Origin: Acetobacteraceae bacterium
Lineage (GTDB): Bacteria > Pseudomonadota > Alphaproteobacteria > Acetobacterales > Acetobacteraceae
Assembly (NCBI GenBank): GCA_024280945.1
Contig: JAMXLO010000002.1
Span: forward strand, 1 to 64,000
Direction: 5' to 3'
DNA: 64,000 bases
The translations under genes and the position numbers were made by a program. This document shows positions 1 to 7,464 of this stretch, piece by piece (position 1 is the first letter of the stretch; every line of letters begins with the position of its first letter). The notes under the pieces were generated by a model. It made no database searches and was not told the DNA's origin. It saw only the letters and a program-made list of their open reading frames with translations.

Positions 1-206
1 CGCCGGGCGCGCTGAGCTGTTCGGGGTGCCATGGCGGCGTCGCACCACTGCCCGTTCTGGCCGGCCGCGATCCTGAAGAGATCGTCGCGCGGCTCGACGA
101 ATTCCGAGCCGGCACGAGACCGGCAACCGTGATGGACCGCATCGCCAAGGGTTTCAGCCACGACGATTCTGTCGCGATCGCGGCCTGGTGGGCAACGCAG
201 AAGTGA
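1..206 (+). CDS. c-type cytochrome, C-terminal fragment (flavocytochrome c / SoxE-like subunit)
   Basis: Partial gene cut by the window edge; 67 codons are visible in the frame ending at TGA 204-206. The fragment begins with a heme-attachment motif CSGCH near its start, and a methionine in the segment TVMDRIAKGFSHDD is a plausible sixth heme ligand. The stop overlaps the GTG start of the flavoprotein gene fccB, so the two are translationally coupled. Location directly before fccB is the usual place of the cytochrome subunit of flavocytochrome c sulfide dehydrogenase, which takes electrons from the FAD subunit in the periplasm. Whether it is a one- or two-heme protein cannot be seen here. Confidence 0.75.
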   Translation, partial: PGALSCSGCHGGVAPLPVLAGRDPEEIVARLDEFRAGTRPATVMDRIAKGFSHDDSVAIAAWWATQK

Positions 207-1585
207 CGGTGTCGATCCACAGCTCCCCCTCCCCTTGCGGGAGGGGGTTAGGGGGAGGGGGCCGTGACGGCGCTGGCCCAGCCCCCTCCCCCCATCCCCC
301 TCCCGCAAGGGGAGGGGGAGGTCCCTTCCCTTCTGCCTCGCTAAGCCGCCGCACCGTCCTCGCCGGCGCCGTTCTCGCCACCCCCCTGATCGCCCGCGCC
401 CAGGTCGCGCCACGTGTCGTTGTGGTCGGCGGCGGCTTCGCAGGGGCCACGGCGGCTCGCTTTCTCCGCCGCATCGCCCCCACTATCGACGTCCTGCTGA
501 TCGAGCCAAACGCCATCTTCACCGCCTGCCCGTTGAGCAATGAGGTCATCGTTGGCCTGCGCGACATCGATGCCCAACGTTTCATCTATGACGGCCTCGT
601 GGCGGACGGTATCCGAGTCATGCAGGCGGCCGTTACGGAGATCGATCCGACACGCCGCAGTGTCGCATTCGGCAGCAACCGGCTGATCTACGATCGGCTC
701 ATTCTGGCGCCTGGCATCGATATCGCGTGGGGTGCACTGCCCGGCTACGACGAAGCTGCCGCCAATCGCATACCGCATGCCTGGAAAGCGGGCGAACAGA
801 CGATCCTGCTGCGGCGTCAGCTAGACGCGATGCCGGATGGCGGTGTCGTGGTGATGTCGTCACCGCCCAACCCCTATCGCTGCCCGCCTGGCCCTTATGA
901 GCGCGCCAGCCTGATCGCCTGGTATCTCAAGACGCATAAGCCGCGATCGAAGCTGATCCTGCTGGATGCAAAGGACAATTTCTCCAAGCAGAAGCTGTTC
1001 CAGCAGGCGTGGCAACAGCTCTATCCGGGCCTGCTCGAATGGGTGCCGCTGTCGGACGGCGGCAAGGTCACGCGCGTCGATCCGGCGACGAACACGTGCG
1101 AAACCGACTTCGGCTCCCACAAGGCCGACGTCGCCAACGTGATCCCGCCGCAGCGCGCCGGCGCCATCGCCGTCGCGGCCGGCGTCGCCGACCGCACCGG
1201 CTGGTGCCCGATCGATCCGGCAACATTCGCATCGAAGCTACAGCCGAATATCCATGTGATCGGCGACGCGGCGATTGCCGGCGCCATGCCGAAGTCGGCC
1301 TTCGCGGCCAATGCCCAGGCCAAGGTCTGCGCCGAAGCCGTCGCGGCATTCCTGGCCGGCGGTGCGCCGCAGGAACCGAAGCTGATCAACACCTGCTACA
1401 GCCTTGCCGCCCCGGGCTACGGCTTCTCGGTTGCCGGCGTCTATCACCCAGTCAACGGCCAGCTTACCGAGGCCGAGGGCTCCGGCGGCACCAGTCCGCT
1501 CGATGCGTCCACTGAGCAAAGGACGTTGGAAGCCAAATATGCCGAAGCCTGGTTCAAGACGATCACCAACGAGACTTTCGGTTGA
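203..1585 (+). CDS. fccB: flavocytochrome c sulfide dehydrogenase, flavoprotein subunit (SoxF/FccB)
   Basis: Periplasmic FAD subunit that oxidises sulfide and passes electrons to the cytochrome encoded upstream. The protein has a twin-arginine export signal (SRRTVLAGAVLATPLIARAQ, about residues 48-67), a Rossmann GGGFAG FAD-binding motif just after it, TACPLSNEV containing the Cys position that binds FAD covalently in this family, a second Cys in YRCPPGPYERA and a third in INTCYSLAAPGYG, fitting the redox disulfide. The C-terminus (AEAWFKTITNETFG) matches the family. I choose GTG 203 because it overlaps the upstream stop as GTGA; ATG 188 is an alternative. The first ~45 residues are unusually long and Gly/Pro-rich because a palindromic repeat has inserted in frame before the Tat motif. 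Confidence 0.9.
   Translation: MTVSIHSSPSPCGRGLGGGGRDGAGPAPSPHPPPARGGGGPFPSASLSRRTVLAGAVLATPLIARAQVAPRVVVVGGGFAGATAARFLRRIAPTIDVLLIEPNAIFTACPLSNEVIVGLRDIDAQRFIYDGLVADGIRVMQAAVTEIDPTRRSVAFGSNRLIYDRLILAPGIDIAWGALPGYDEAAANRIPHAWKAGEQTILLRRQLDAMPDGGVVVMSSPPNPYRCPPGPYERASLIAWYLKTHKPRSKLILLDAKDNFSKQKLFQQAWQQLYPGLLEWVPLSDGGKVTRVDPATNTCETDFGSHKADVANVIPPQRAGAIAVAAGVADRTGWCPIDPATFASKLQPNIHVIGDAAIAGAMPKSAFAANAQAKVCAEAVAAFLAGGAPQEPKLINTCYSLAAPGYGFSVAGVYHPVNGQLTEAEGSGGTSPLDASTEQRTLEAKYAEAWFKTITNETFG
224..322. repeat. Inverted pair of GC-rich palindromic repeats inside the fccB signal region
   Basis: Positions about 224-262 carry a block of the form CCCCCTCCCCTTGCGGGAGG followed by further G runs, and about 282-322 carry its near-perfect reverse complement, separated by roughly 19 bases. 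Each arm also holds its own hairpin. The same block recurs once, in ubiG at 55627-55668. The element is translated in frame as a Gly/Pro-rich linker ahead of the Tat motif of FccB. Confidence 0.8.
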
Positions 1586-1988
1586 TGTGCTGGCCCTGTC
1601 GCTGGCAGCGGTAATGTTGGGCGCGGCCTCCGATGCCGTGGATACGCCGCTGACCGACCAGCCTGGCGATCCGCTGCGTGGCCGCCAGATCGTGCAGGAC
1701 CACCAACTCGGCGACTGCCTACTGTGCCACTCTGGTCCTTTTCCCGCGGCGCACCTGCAAGGGACGATCGGGCCGTCGCTGTCGGGTGTCGGTGCGCGAC
1801 TCACCACCGGACAGATTCGGCTGCGCCTGGTCGATGCCAGAAAGCTGAACCCGGAGACCGTCATGCCGCCTTATTATGTGGCCGATGGGCTGAACCGGGT
1901 GGCACATCAGTGGCAGGGCAAGACAGCACTCACGGCACAACAGATCGAGGATGTGGTCGCGTTCCTGGCCACGCTCCGCACACCATGA
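1539..1988 (+). CDS. soxX: Sulfur oxidation c-type cytochrome SoxX
   Basis: SoxX pairs with SoxA; the complex attaches thiosulfate to the SoxYZ carrier and accepts the electrons in the periplasm. The protein has one heme site (CLLCH), the typical downstream GTIGPSLSGVG segment and a probable Met axial ligand in ETVMPPYY. I choose ATG 1539, which gives a basic N-terminus (MPKPGSRRSPTR) before the hydrophobic signal segment and overlaps fccB by 47 bases; GTG 1587 just after the fccB stop would leave a signal peptide without positive charge. The stop overlaps the soxY start as ATGA. Confidence 0.9.
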   Translation: MPKPGSRRSPTRLSVDVLALSLAAVMLGAASDAVDTPLTDQPGDPLRGRQIVQDHQLGDCLLCHSGPFPAAHLQGTIGPSLSGVGARLTTGQIRLRLVDARKLNPETVMPPYYVADGLNRVAHQWQGKTALTAQQIEDVVAFLATLRTP

Positions 1989-2425
1989 TCCGCCGCCGCT
2001 TCCTGGTGCTGAGCGGCAGCGGTCTGATCGTGCCGCTACTGCCAGCCCCTGCACGCGCCACACCGACACAGGTGGCCGCGCTGATCGCCAATCTGGTCGG
2101 CGAGGGCGAAATACACGACGGCCGCGTCAAGCTCGACATCCCGGTGATGGTGGAGAACGGCAATTCGGTCGGCATGACGGTTTCGCTGGATGCCCCGGCG
2201 ACCGACGTGCGCAGCATCGATGTGTTCGCCGAGGGCAATCCGTTGCCGCACGTGCTGCGCGTAACCTTCGGTCCGCAGGCCGGTGCGCCACGCTTTGCCA
2301 CCCGCATCCGGCTGGCGACGTCGCAGACGGTGATCGCCGTGGCGAAACTGGCCGATGGCAGCTGCTGGCGCGACAGTGTCGATCTTCTGGTCACGCTCGC
2401 CGCGTGCGTCTACAACGCGAACTGA
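1985..2425 (+). CDS. soxY: SoxY sulfur carrier subunit with altered C-terminal arm
   Basis: SoxY normally carries sulfur intermediates on a Cys in a C-terminal GGCGG swinging arm, partnered by SoxZ. This 146-residue protein begins with a Tat-like signal (IRRRFLVLSG) and has the SoxY body (NGNSVGMTVSLDAP, FAEGNPLPHVLRVTFGP). The tail is LLVTLAACVYNAN: one Cys is retained, but the flanking glycines are replaced and the end is extended by three residues. I read the codons directly and see no frameshift restoring GGCGG. ATG 1985 overlaps the soxX stop, and soxZ follows 7 bases after the stop. Function as a thiosulfate carrier is therefore uncertain, although the neighbours argue that it still works with SoxXA. 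Confidence 0.85.
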   Translation: MIRRRFLVLSGSGLIVPLLPAPARATPTQVAALIANLVGEGEIHDGRVKLDIPVMVENGNSVGMTVSLDAPATDVRSIDVFAEGNPLPHVLRVTFGPQAGAPRFATRIRLATSQTVIAVAKLADGSCWRDSVDLLVTLAACVYNAN

Positions 2426-2432
2426 GAGCGCC

Positions 2433-2753
2433 ATGGTCCGAGTGCTGATCAATGTCCCGAAACAGGTGAAGCGCGGCGAGCCGTTCGACGTGAAGCTGCT
2501 GATCTCGCATCCGATGGAGAGCGGCCAGCGTCACGACGACATGGGCCAGCCGATCCCGCGCCAAATCATCAACAGCTTCGTCTGCACCTACAACGGGGCG
2601 GATGTGCTGCGCGCCGACCTGTTCCCCGCGATCGCCGCCAATCCCTTTCTGTCCTTCGCGGTCGTCGCGCAGGAAACCGGCAAGCTGACCATGACCTTCA
2701 CCGACGACAACGGCACGGTGCAGACCGAGACCGCGGATATCGTGGTGGCATGA
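2433..2753 (+). CDS. soxZ: SoxZ, partner of the SoxY sulfur carrier
   Basis: A 106-residue immunoglobulin-like SoxZ that forms the SoxYZ heterodimer. Recognisable segments are the N-terminal VKRGEPFDVKLLISHPMESG, the IINSFVCTYNG strand and the C-terminal TGKLTMTFTDDNGT. There is no signal peptide; SoxZ is normally carried out with Tat-exported SoxY, which fits the twin-arginine signal in the preceding gene. ATG 2433 lies 7 bases after the soxY stop, so the two are co-expressed. The usual next gene, soxA, is not adjacent: it sits 1 kb further on behind an inverted gene. Confidence 0.93.
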   Translation: MVRVLINVPKQVKRGEPFDVKLLISHPMESGQRHDDMGQPIPRQIINSFVCTYNGADVLRADLFPAIAANPFLSFAVVAQETGKLTMTFTDDNGTVQTETADIVVA

Positions 2754-2761
2754 GCCTTCCC

Positions 2762-2812
2762 CGTCATTGCGAAGACCGCAAGCGAAGCGTGGCGGGACGA
2801 CGCAATCCTGAT
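2762..2812. repeat. Intergenic palindrome of the GTCATTGCG family
   Basis: Directly after soxZ there is GTCATTGCGAAGACCGCAAG, then AGCGAAGCG and further on GACGCAATCC. This looks like a diverged member of the dispersed GTCATTGCG...GCAATGAC repeats common in alphaproteobacteria. A clearer member is at 6082-6138. It lies between convergent genes and may also act as a terminator. Confidence 0.45.
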
Positions 2813-2827
2813 GAGTGCGCCACATCG

Positions 2828-3736
2828 CTATTGCCGTTCGAACTTCACCACGCGACGGACGCGCCCCCATTCACCTGGCTGCACGACATAAAAGTCGCCC
2901 TGCGAGTCGCCCCAGATACCGTGGCAAGACCGATGGATCGGATCACCCCAGCGCGCCAGACGTTCGCCATCCAATGTCAGGATACTGATCATGCCGCCAT
3001 TGTGCTCGGCGACATACACGATGTCGTCGTCGTCAACGTAGAAGAACGCCGGCCCGATCAGTTCGGTGCGCCAGACCTCCAGCAGCTTGCCGTCCAGATC
3101 AAATATCTGCACGCGGTCATTCTCGCGATCCGCCACCAGCAGCCGTCCACGCCGATCGACCCACACACCATGCGGCAGATTGAATTGTCCCGGCGCTTTC
3201 CCCGGCTCACCCCATGAGAACAGATACTGCGCATCGGCGGAAAATTTGTGCACGCGCGCATTGCCGTAACCGTCGCTCATGAACATCGAACCATCCGGTG
3301 CGAAGGCGATATCAGTCGGCAAATTGAACGGGCCACCAGCATGCTTCACCTTCTTCCACGCGGTGGAGCTGAAGTCGTCGTCGGGTACGCCGGTGTCGGA
3401 GCGATGGTCCCTTTCTCCGATCGTCTGCAGCAGCTTGCCGTCGGCAGTGAATTTCATGAACTGCTGGTGATGTTCGTCGGTCAGCCAGGCGAATCCCTCG
3501 GCGTCGAAGCGGATCGCGTGCGGAAAGCGGAACAGGCCGGCGCCCCACGAGCCCTGAAAATTGCCGTCGCGATCGAAAATGACCACGGGATGTTCGGCCA
3601 CGCGGTTGAAACAGTAGACACGGTCCTGCGGACCGACGGCAACCGCGGCCGGCTTCATCTCCACGCCCTCTGGGACATGCGCCCAGTTCTCATGCACCTT
3701 GTAGGTGTACTTGCCGCTGCCCACGATTGCTTCCAT
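2828..3736 (-). CDS. NHL-repeat six-bladed beta-propeller protein
   Basis: A 302-residue protein made of repeated propeller blades, seen as recurring segments such as FNLPTDIAFAPDGSMFMSDG, FNLPHGVWVDRRGRLLVADR and FRFPHAIRFDAEGFAWLTDE, each ending in D-R/G-x-N/H-x-R-V-type turns. No signal peptide is visible. ATG 3736 is preceded by AGGGAGAG at good spacing, better than the upstream in-frame start at 3790. Substrate unknown; related propellers bind ligands or act as lactonase/lyase-like enzymes. It is divergent from soxA (46 bases apart) and convergent with soxZ, so it interrupts the sox run on the opposite strand. Confidence 0.8.
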   Translation of the reverse strand: MEAIVGSGKYTYKVHENWAHVPEGVEMKPAAVAVGPQDRVYCFNRVAEHPVVIFDRDGNFQGSWGAGLFRFPHAIRFDAEGFAWLTDEHHQQFMKFTADGKLLQTIGERDHRSDTGVPDDDFSSTAWKKVKHAGGPFNLPTDIAFAPDGSMFMSDGYGNARVHKFSADAQYLFSWGEPGKAPGQFNLPHGVWVDRRGRLLVADRENDRVQIFDLDGKLLEVWRTELIGPAFFYVDDDDIVYVAEHNGGMISILTLDGERLARWGDPIHRSCHGIWGDSQGDFYVVQPGEWGRVRRVVKFERQ

Positions 3737-3782
3737 GACATCTCTCCCTAGTTCCGCGAAAGCCTCCTGCCGGTCGCGACGA

Positions 3783-4538
3783 ATGTCCACTGTGGCGGCC
3801 TGTGCGGCGCTGGCACTGATAGCCGCGGGCGGAACGGCTGAGAAACGTTCCGGCTACCAGGACGCCAGCCCGGAGACGCGCGCAATGCAGGATGACGATG
3901 CAAGCAATCCCGGATTTCTGTGGGTGCAGCAAGGCGAGGCTTTGTGGTCGCAACGCGCCGGCAGCGCGGCGCACAGCTGCGCCGACTGTCACGGCGATGC
4001 GGCCGTCACCATGCGCGGTGCCGCCGCGCGCTATCCGGTTTACGACACGAAGCTGGCTCGCCCGGTCACGCTTGCTCAGCGTATCGAGCAGTGCAGGGTT
4101 GAACGACAAGGTGCTGCGCCACTGAAGCCGGACAGCGACACGCTGCTGGCACTGACCGCCTATGTCGGACTGCAATCGCGCGGGATGCCGATGCAGGTGG
4201 CCAAGGATGGTCCGGCACAGCCATTCTACGAAGCGGGCAGAGCGCTGTTCACCCAGCGGCAGGGCCAACTCAACCTCTCATGCGCGCAGTGCCACGACGG
4301 CCGGGCGGGACAACGTCTCGGCGGCAGCATCGTCCCGGAGGGCCATCCCAACGGCTATCCCGAATACCGCCTGGAATGGCAGGCCATGGGCTCGCTGGAA
4401 CGTCGCATCCGCAATTGCATGATTGGAGTCCGCGCCGAGCCATTCGCCGATGACTCACTCGATCTCATGGCACTCGAGCTCTACCTCGGCGCGCGGGCAC
4501 ATGGCCTGGCAGTCGAAACGCCGGCTGTCCGGCCCTGA
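3783..4538 (+). CDS. soxA: Diheme cytochrome SoxA
   Basis: Catalytic subunit of SoxXA, which couples thiosulfate to the SoxY cysteine. The 251-residue protein has a signal peptide (MSTVAACAALALIAAGGTA), two heme sites CADCH and CAQCH, and the conserved NCMIGVRAEPF segment whose Cys is the heme ligand/active-site persulfide in this family. The segment RIEQCRVER corresponds to the equivalent site of the N-terminal half. Start ATG 3783 was chosen because it opens the signal peptide; an upstream in-frame ATG (3705) would overlap the NHL gene start. soxB does not follow; after the stop comes a triple 17-base repeat. Confidence 0.92.
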   Translation: MSTVAACAALALIAAGGTAEKRSGYQDASPETRAMQDDDASNPGFLWVQQGEALWSQRAGSAAHSCADCHGDAAVTMRGAAARYPVYDTKLARPVTLAQRIEQCRVERQGAAPLKPDSDTLLALTAYVGLQSRGMPMQVAKDGPAQPFYEAGRALFTQRQGQLNLSCAQCHDGRAGQRLGGSIVPEGHPNGYPEYRLEWQAMGSLERRIRNCMIGVRAEPFADDSLDLMALELYLGARAHGLAVETPAVRP

Positions 4539-4561
4539 GACAGACATAAGAATATGCGCGC

Positions 4562-4611
4562 CAGCACTACCACACCCCCAGCACTACCACACCCCCAGCA
4601 CTACCACACCC
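4562..4611. repeat. Three tandem copies of a 17-bp unit
   Basis: CAGCACTACCACACCCC occurs at 4562-4578 and 4579-4595, then a 16-base copy at 4596-4611. The last copy contains the stop codon and final residues (WVW) of the methyltransferase gene on the minus strand, so the repeat forms that gene's 3' end. Confidence 0.95.
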
Positions 4612-5278
4612 AAGGTATCAGACGAGATCTTACCCTCTGCATGTACTCGACGTAGCCTGGTAACTCTTTGCGGAGGAAATCTTCCTCATCCAGGATACGC
4701 CAAACGAGTACCGGGAAGAATGGCACTACGAGGAGAACGCTCCACCATGAACCGAGCGCAATCGGCATCGCCAAGAGCAGGACCAATGCCCCCGAGTACA
4801 TCGGGTGCCGGACGTAAGCGTACGGACCGGTCGACACGACCGGTTGCCCCTCCTCCACCCGAATGGTAGACGCAGCATAGCTGTTCGATTGCATCACCAC
4901 GAAAAACAGCACGAACGCTAGCACGATCACTGCGCTTGCGATAACTGACACGATCGGCGCAACCGGCGACCAGCCGAAGCGATGGTCGAGTGCAGGAAGC
5001 ACCACAAATCCGACAAACCCCATCATGAAGAGCGCTGAGATGAGCTTCTGAGCCGGCCGCTGCTCCGCTACCGGCCCAATCTTCATACGGCGCTCGACGA
5101 GCTTTCGGTCGTGGATGAGAAAATAGATGCCCAGCGCCTGGGCAGATCCTGCAAAAACCGCCGCAAAGACCCATGCCTGCCAATAGTCGAACGTACCAGC
5201 GGGAATGAACAGGCACGCGAGCATTATTGCGAGCGTGACAATATTGGCCAGTATTCCGCGGACGTAGAAATTCGACAT
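4601..5278 (-). CDS. Isoprenylcysteine carboxyl methyltransferase-family membrane protein
   Basis: An integral membrane methyltransferase of the ICMT/PEMT type, about 225 residues with several hydrophobic segments (IVTLAIMLACLFIPAG, FVGFVVLPAL, VIVLAFVLFFVVM, a C-terminal one around VLLVVPFFPVLVW). The family signature is clear: VVSTGPYAYVRHPMYSGALV binds S-adenosylmethionine, followed by EEDFLRKELPGYVEYMQRVR. ATG 5278 (MSNFYVRG) or ATG 5287 could start it. It lies 24-33 bases after metW on the same strand, so the two are probably co-transcribed. The acceptor substrate is unknown; bacterial members methylate small thiols, phenols or lipids. Confidence 0.82.
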   Translation of the reverse strand: MSNFYVRGILANIVTLAIMLACLFIPAGTFDYWQAWVFAAVFAGSAQALGIYFLIHDRKLVERRMKIGPVAEQRPAQKLISALFMMGFVGFVVLPALDHRFGWSPVAPIVSVIASAVIVLAFVLFFVVMQSNSYAASTIRVEEGQPVVSTGPYAYVRHPMYSGALVLLLAMPIALGSWWSVLLVVPFFPVLVWRILDEEDFLRKELPGYVEYMQRVRSRLIPWVW

Positions 5279-5311
5279 GCTGTCCAACTCGCCCCTGAGC
5301 CGGCGGGCGCA

Positions 5312-5962
5312 TCACGCGTCGCTGCGTGCCCGCCGCAACAGAAACACCCCCTGCTCGCCAAACATGTTGGCCAGCCGTGGAAATCGCCGCCACGGCGTGC
5401 GTCCCCCGGCATCATCGGCCGCCCACCAGGTCTCAACGACGTAGCCGTCGTGCTCGCACAGCGCGAAAAAATCGCGGATCGTGCAGGGATGAATGTTCGG
5501 CGTCTCATACCAGGGCCGGTCCCAGGTCGGCGTCACCGGCATCCGCCCGGTACTGAACAGTTGCCAACGCACCAGCCAATGGCCGAAGTTGGGAAAACTC
5601 ACCACGGCCCGTGTTCCGATGCGCAGCATCTGGCGCAGCACTGCCCGCGGCTGTTCCACCGCCTGCAAGGTGCGCGACAGCACGACATAGTCGAATGCTC
5701 CGTCCGGATAATGTGCCAGGTCGATGTCCGCGTCGCCATGCATCACCGGCATGCCGTGCGCCACCGCCCGGATCACCTCCGCCATGTCGATCTCGATCCC
5801 CCGCGCGTCGCAGCCTTTGGTGCGGAACAGGTGATCGATCAGCATGCCGTCGCCGCAGCCGATGTCGAGCACGCGCGAGCCCGGCGCGATCATCTCGGCG
5901 ATAAGCCGGAGATCGACCCGCATGTTTTTGGCGACGAACCGGACGGGATCGTGCGTGGTCAT
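5312..5962 (-). CDS. metW: Methionine biosynthesis protein MetW
   Basis: A 216-residue Rossmann methyltransferase-fold protein with DIGCGDG (motif I), DYVVLSRTLQAV and the MetW-specific NIHPCTIRDFFALC segment. MetW is normally encoded directly after metX and supports homoserine acylation in methionine synthesis. Here metX is absent: the upstream neighbour (6253) is a divergent alcohol dehydrogenase. ATG 5962 (MTTHDPVRFV) was chosen; a shorter start at MRVDLRLI is possible because many MetW proteins begin there. A membrane methyltransferase follows on the same strand. Confidence 0.88.
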   Translation of the reverse strand: MTTHDPVRFVAKNMRVDLRLIAEMIAPGSRVLDIGCGDGMLIDHLFRTKGCDARGIEIDMAEVIRAVAHGMPVMHGDADIDLAHYPDGAFDYVVLSRTLQAVEQPRAVLRQMLRIGTRAVVSFPNFGHWLVRWQLFSTGRMPVTPTWDRPWYETPNIHPCTIRDFFALCEHDGYVVETWWAADDAGGRTPWRRFPRLANMFGEQGVFLLRRARSDA

Positions 5963-6081
5963 TCTGCACCCAGTTGTTGCGACAAAACGCGGGCGGCTGC
6001 AATCACCGCCCCGATCGTCTGCGTCCGGGACCTCGGGATTTGACGCAGCCAGCAAAAATCGCGGCGCGATTCAGCCTCAGG

Positions 6082-6138
6082 TGTCATTGCGCCCCCGAAA
6101 GCGGGGGGAAGCCGAGATCGCTTGGCTCGGCAATGACA
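6082..6138. repeat. Composite palindromic repeat (TGTCATTGC...GCAATGACA)
   Basis: Outer arms TGTCATTGC (6082-6090) and GCAATGACA (6130-6138) are perfect complements. Inside lie two further hairpins: CCCCC/GGGGG around GAAAGC, and CCGAG/CTCGG around ATCGCTTGG. The structure is a cruciform-like mobile or dispersed repeat lying between divergent genes. Confidence 0.8.
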
Positions 6139-6252
6139 GGGTAACGTAGCGCGTTCCGCGGATTCCGGCTACTTCGTCAGCACCGTCGGCATTGCATCGC
6201 GTTCTTCCGGGGCTCGCTGTACTCTTCCCGCATCAACCGGGAGGACATCCAC

Positions 6253-7404
6253 ATGTTGCAGTCCGGTCGCGTCGCATTCAGCCAGATGGAACAGGTGCTG
6301 TTCGGCATACCCGCCGCTGAGGCGGTCGGCGAACTGGCGCAGGATGCACGGCGCGTGTTCCTGATGGTCAGCGGCACGCTGAACCGGCAGACAGACGAGG
6401 TCGAGAAGCTGCGCCGCGCACTCGGCAATCGCTGTGTCGGCACGTTCGATCGCATGCCGCCGCACACGCCGCGCGGCGCGGTGATCGCCGCCGCCGAGCA
6501 AGCCCGCGAGCTTGGCACCGATCTCATCCTCACTGTCGGCGGCGGCTCGATAACCGATGCTGCCAAGGCAGTGCAGCTTTGTCTCGCCAACGACATCCGC
6601 ACGCCGGACGCAATCGATGCGCTGCGTCCGGTCGGCGGCAACCCGCCGCCATGCAATGCGCCCACCGTGCGGCAGATCACTGTGCCAACCACGCTGTCCG
6701 CCGGCGAGTTCTCGGCCATCGCCGGCGTCACCGACGAACGCCACCAGGTGAAGGAGCTGATCCGCCATCCCCGCATCATCCCGCGTGCCGTGATTCTCGA
6801 CCCGGCCGTCACCGTGCACACACCGGAGTGGCTGTTCCTGTCCACGGGGATTCGCGCTGTGGATCACTGTGTCGAGGGTATCTGCTCGAACGAGGCGAAT
6901 CCCTACGCCGATGCCCAGGCCCTGCGAGGGCTGTCGCTGCTGGCAAGCGGACTGCCTCGGGTGAAGGCCGATCCGTCCGACCTTGAGGCGCGGCTCGACT
7001 GCCAGATGGGCTCCTGGCTCTCGATGGGGCCGCTGGCCGCCGGTGTGCCGATGGGGGCCAGCCACGGCATCGGCTACGTGCTGGGCGCGCTGTTCGACAT
7101 CCCGCACGGACACACCTCGTGCATCATGCTGCCGGCGGTGATGCGCTGGAACAAGCAGGCGAATGCCGCGCGGCAGGCGTTGGTGTCGGCCGCGATGGAC
7201 CATCCCGGCCAGGATGCGGCCGATGTGCTCGACGCGTTCATTGCCGGCCTTGGCATGCCGCGCAGCCTGTCGGCGGTGCATGTCGGTCGCGACGCGTTTG
7301 ACCGCATGGCTGAGCAGGCGATGGGCACACCGTGGGTGCCGCGCAACCCGCGTCGCATCGACGGCCCGGCGCAGGTGCGCGAGATACTGGACATGGCGGC
7401 TTAG
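6253..7404 (+). CDS. Iron-containing alcohol dehydrogenase (maleylacetate reductase-like)
   Basis: A 383-residue group III metal-dependent dehydrogenase. NAD(P) binding is shown by DLILTVGGGSITDAAKAV; the metal site by MGASHGIGYVLG and DIPHGHTSCIMLP, which hold the conserved histidines, with the Asp/His pair upstream in GIRAVDHCVEG. A good ribosome site (GGGAGG) precedes ATG 6253. Length and sequence around the metal motifs fit the maleylacetate reductase/lactaldehyde dehydrogenase group, which would suit aromatic degradation, but the substrate cannot be fixed from sequence. Followed 60 bases later by leuS. Confidence 0.85.
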   Translation: MLQSGRVAFSQMEQVLFGIPAAEAVGELAQDARRVFLMVSGTLNRQTDEVEKLRRALGNRCVGTFDRMPPHTPRGAVIAAAEQARELGTDLILTVGGGSITDAAKAVQLCLANDIRTPDAIDALRPVGGNPPPCNAPTVRQITVPTTLSAGEFSAIAGVTDERHQVKELIRHPRIIPRAVILDPAVTVHTPEWLFLSTGIRAVDHCVEGICSNEANPYADAQALRGLSLLASGLPRVKADPSDLEARLDCQMGSWLSMGPLAAGVPMGASHGIGYVLGALFDIPHGHTSCIMLPAVMRWNKQANAARQALVSAAMDHPGQDAADVLDAFIAGLGMPRSLSAVHVGRDAFDRMAEQAMGTPWVPRNPRRIDGPAQVREILDMAA

Positions 7405-7464
7405 ACGGCACAGGCGCAGGATGCGCCACTTGCAAGCCCATCGGCGCCGCAGGATACATCCGCC

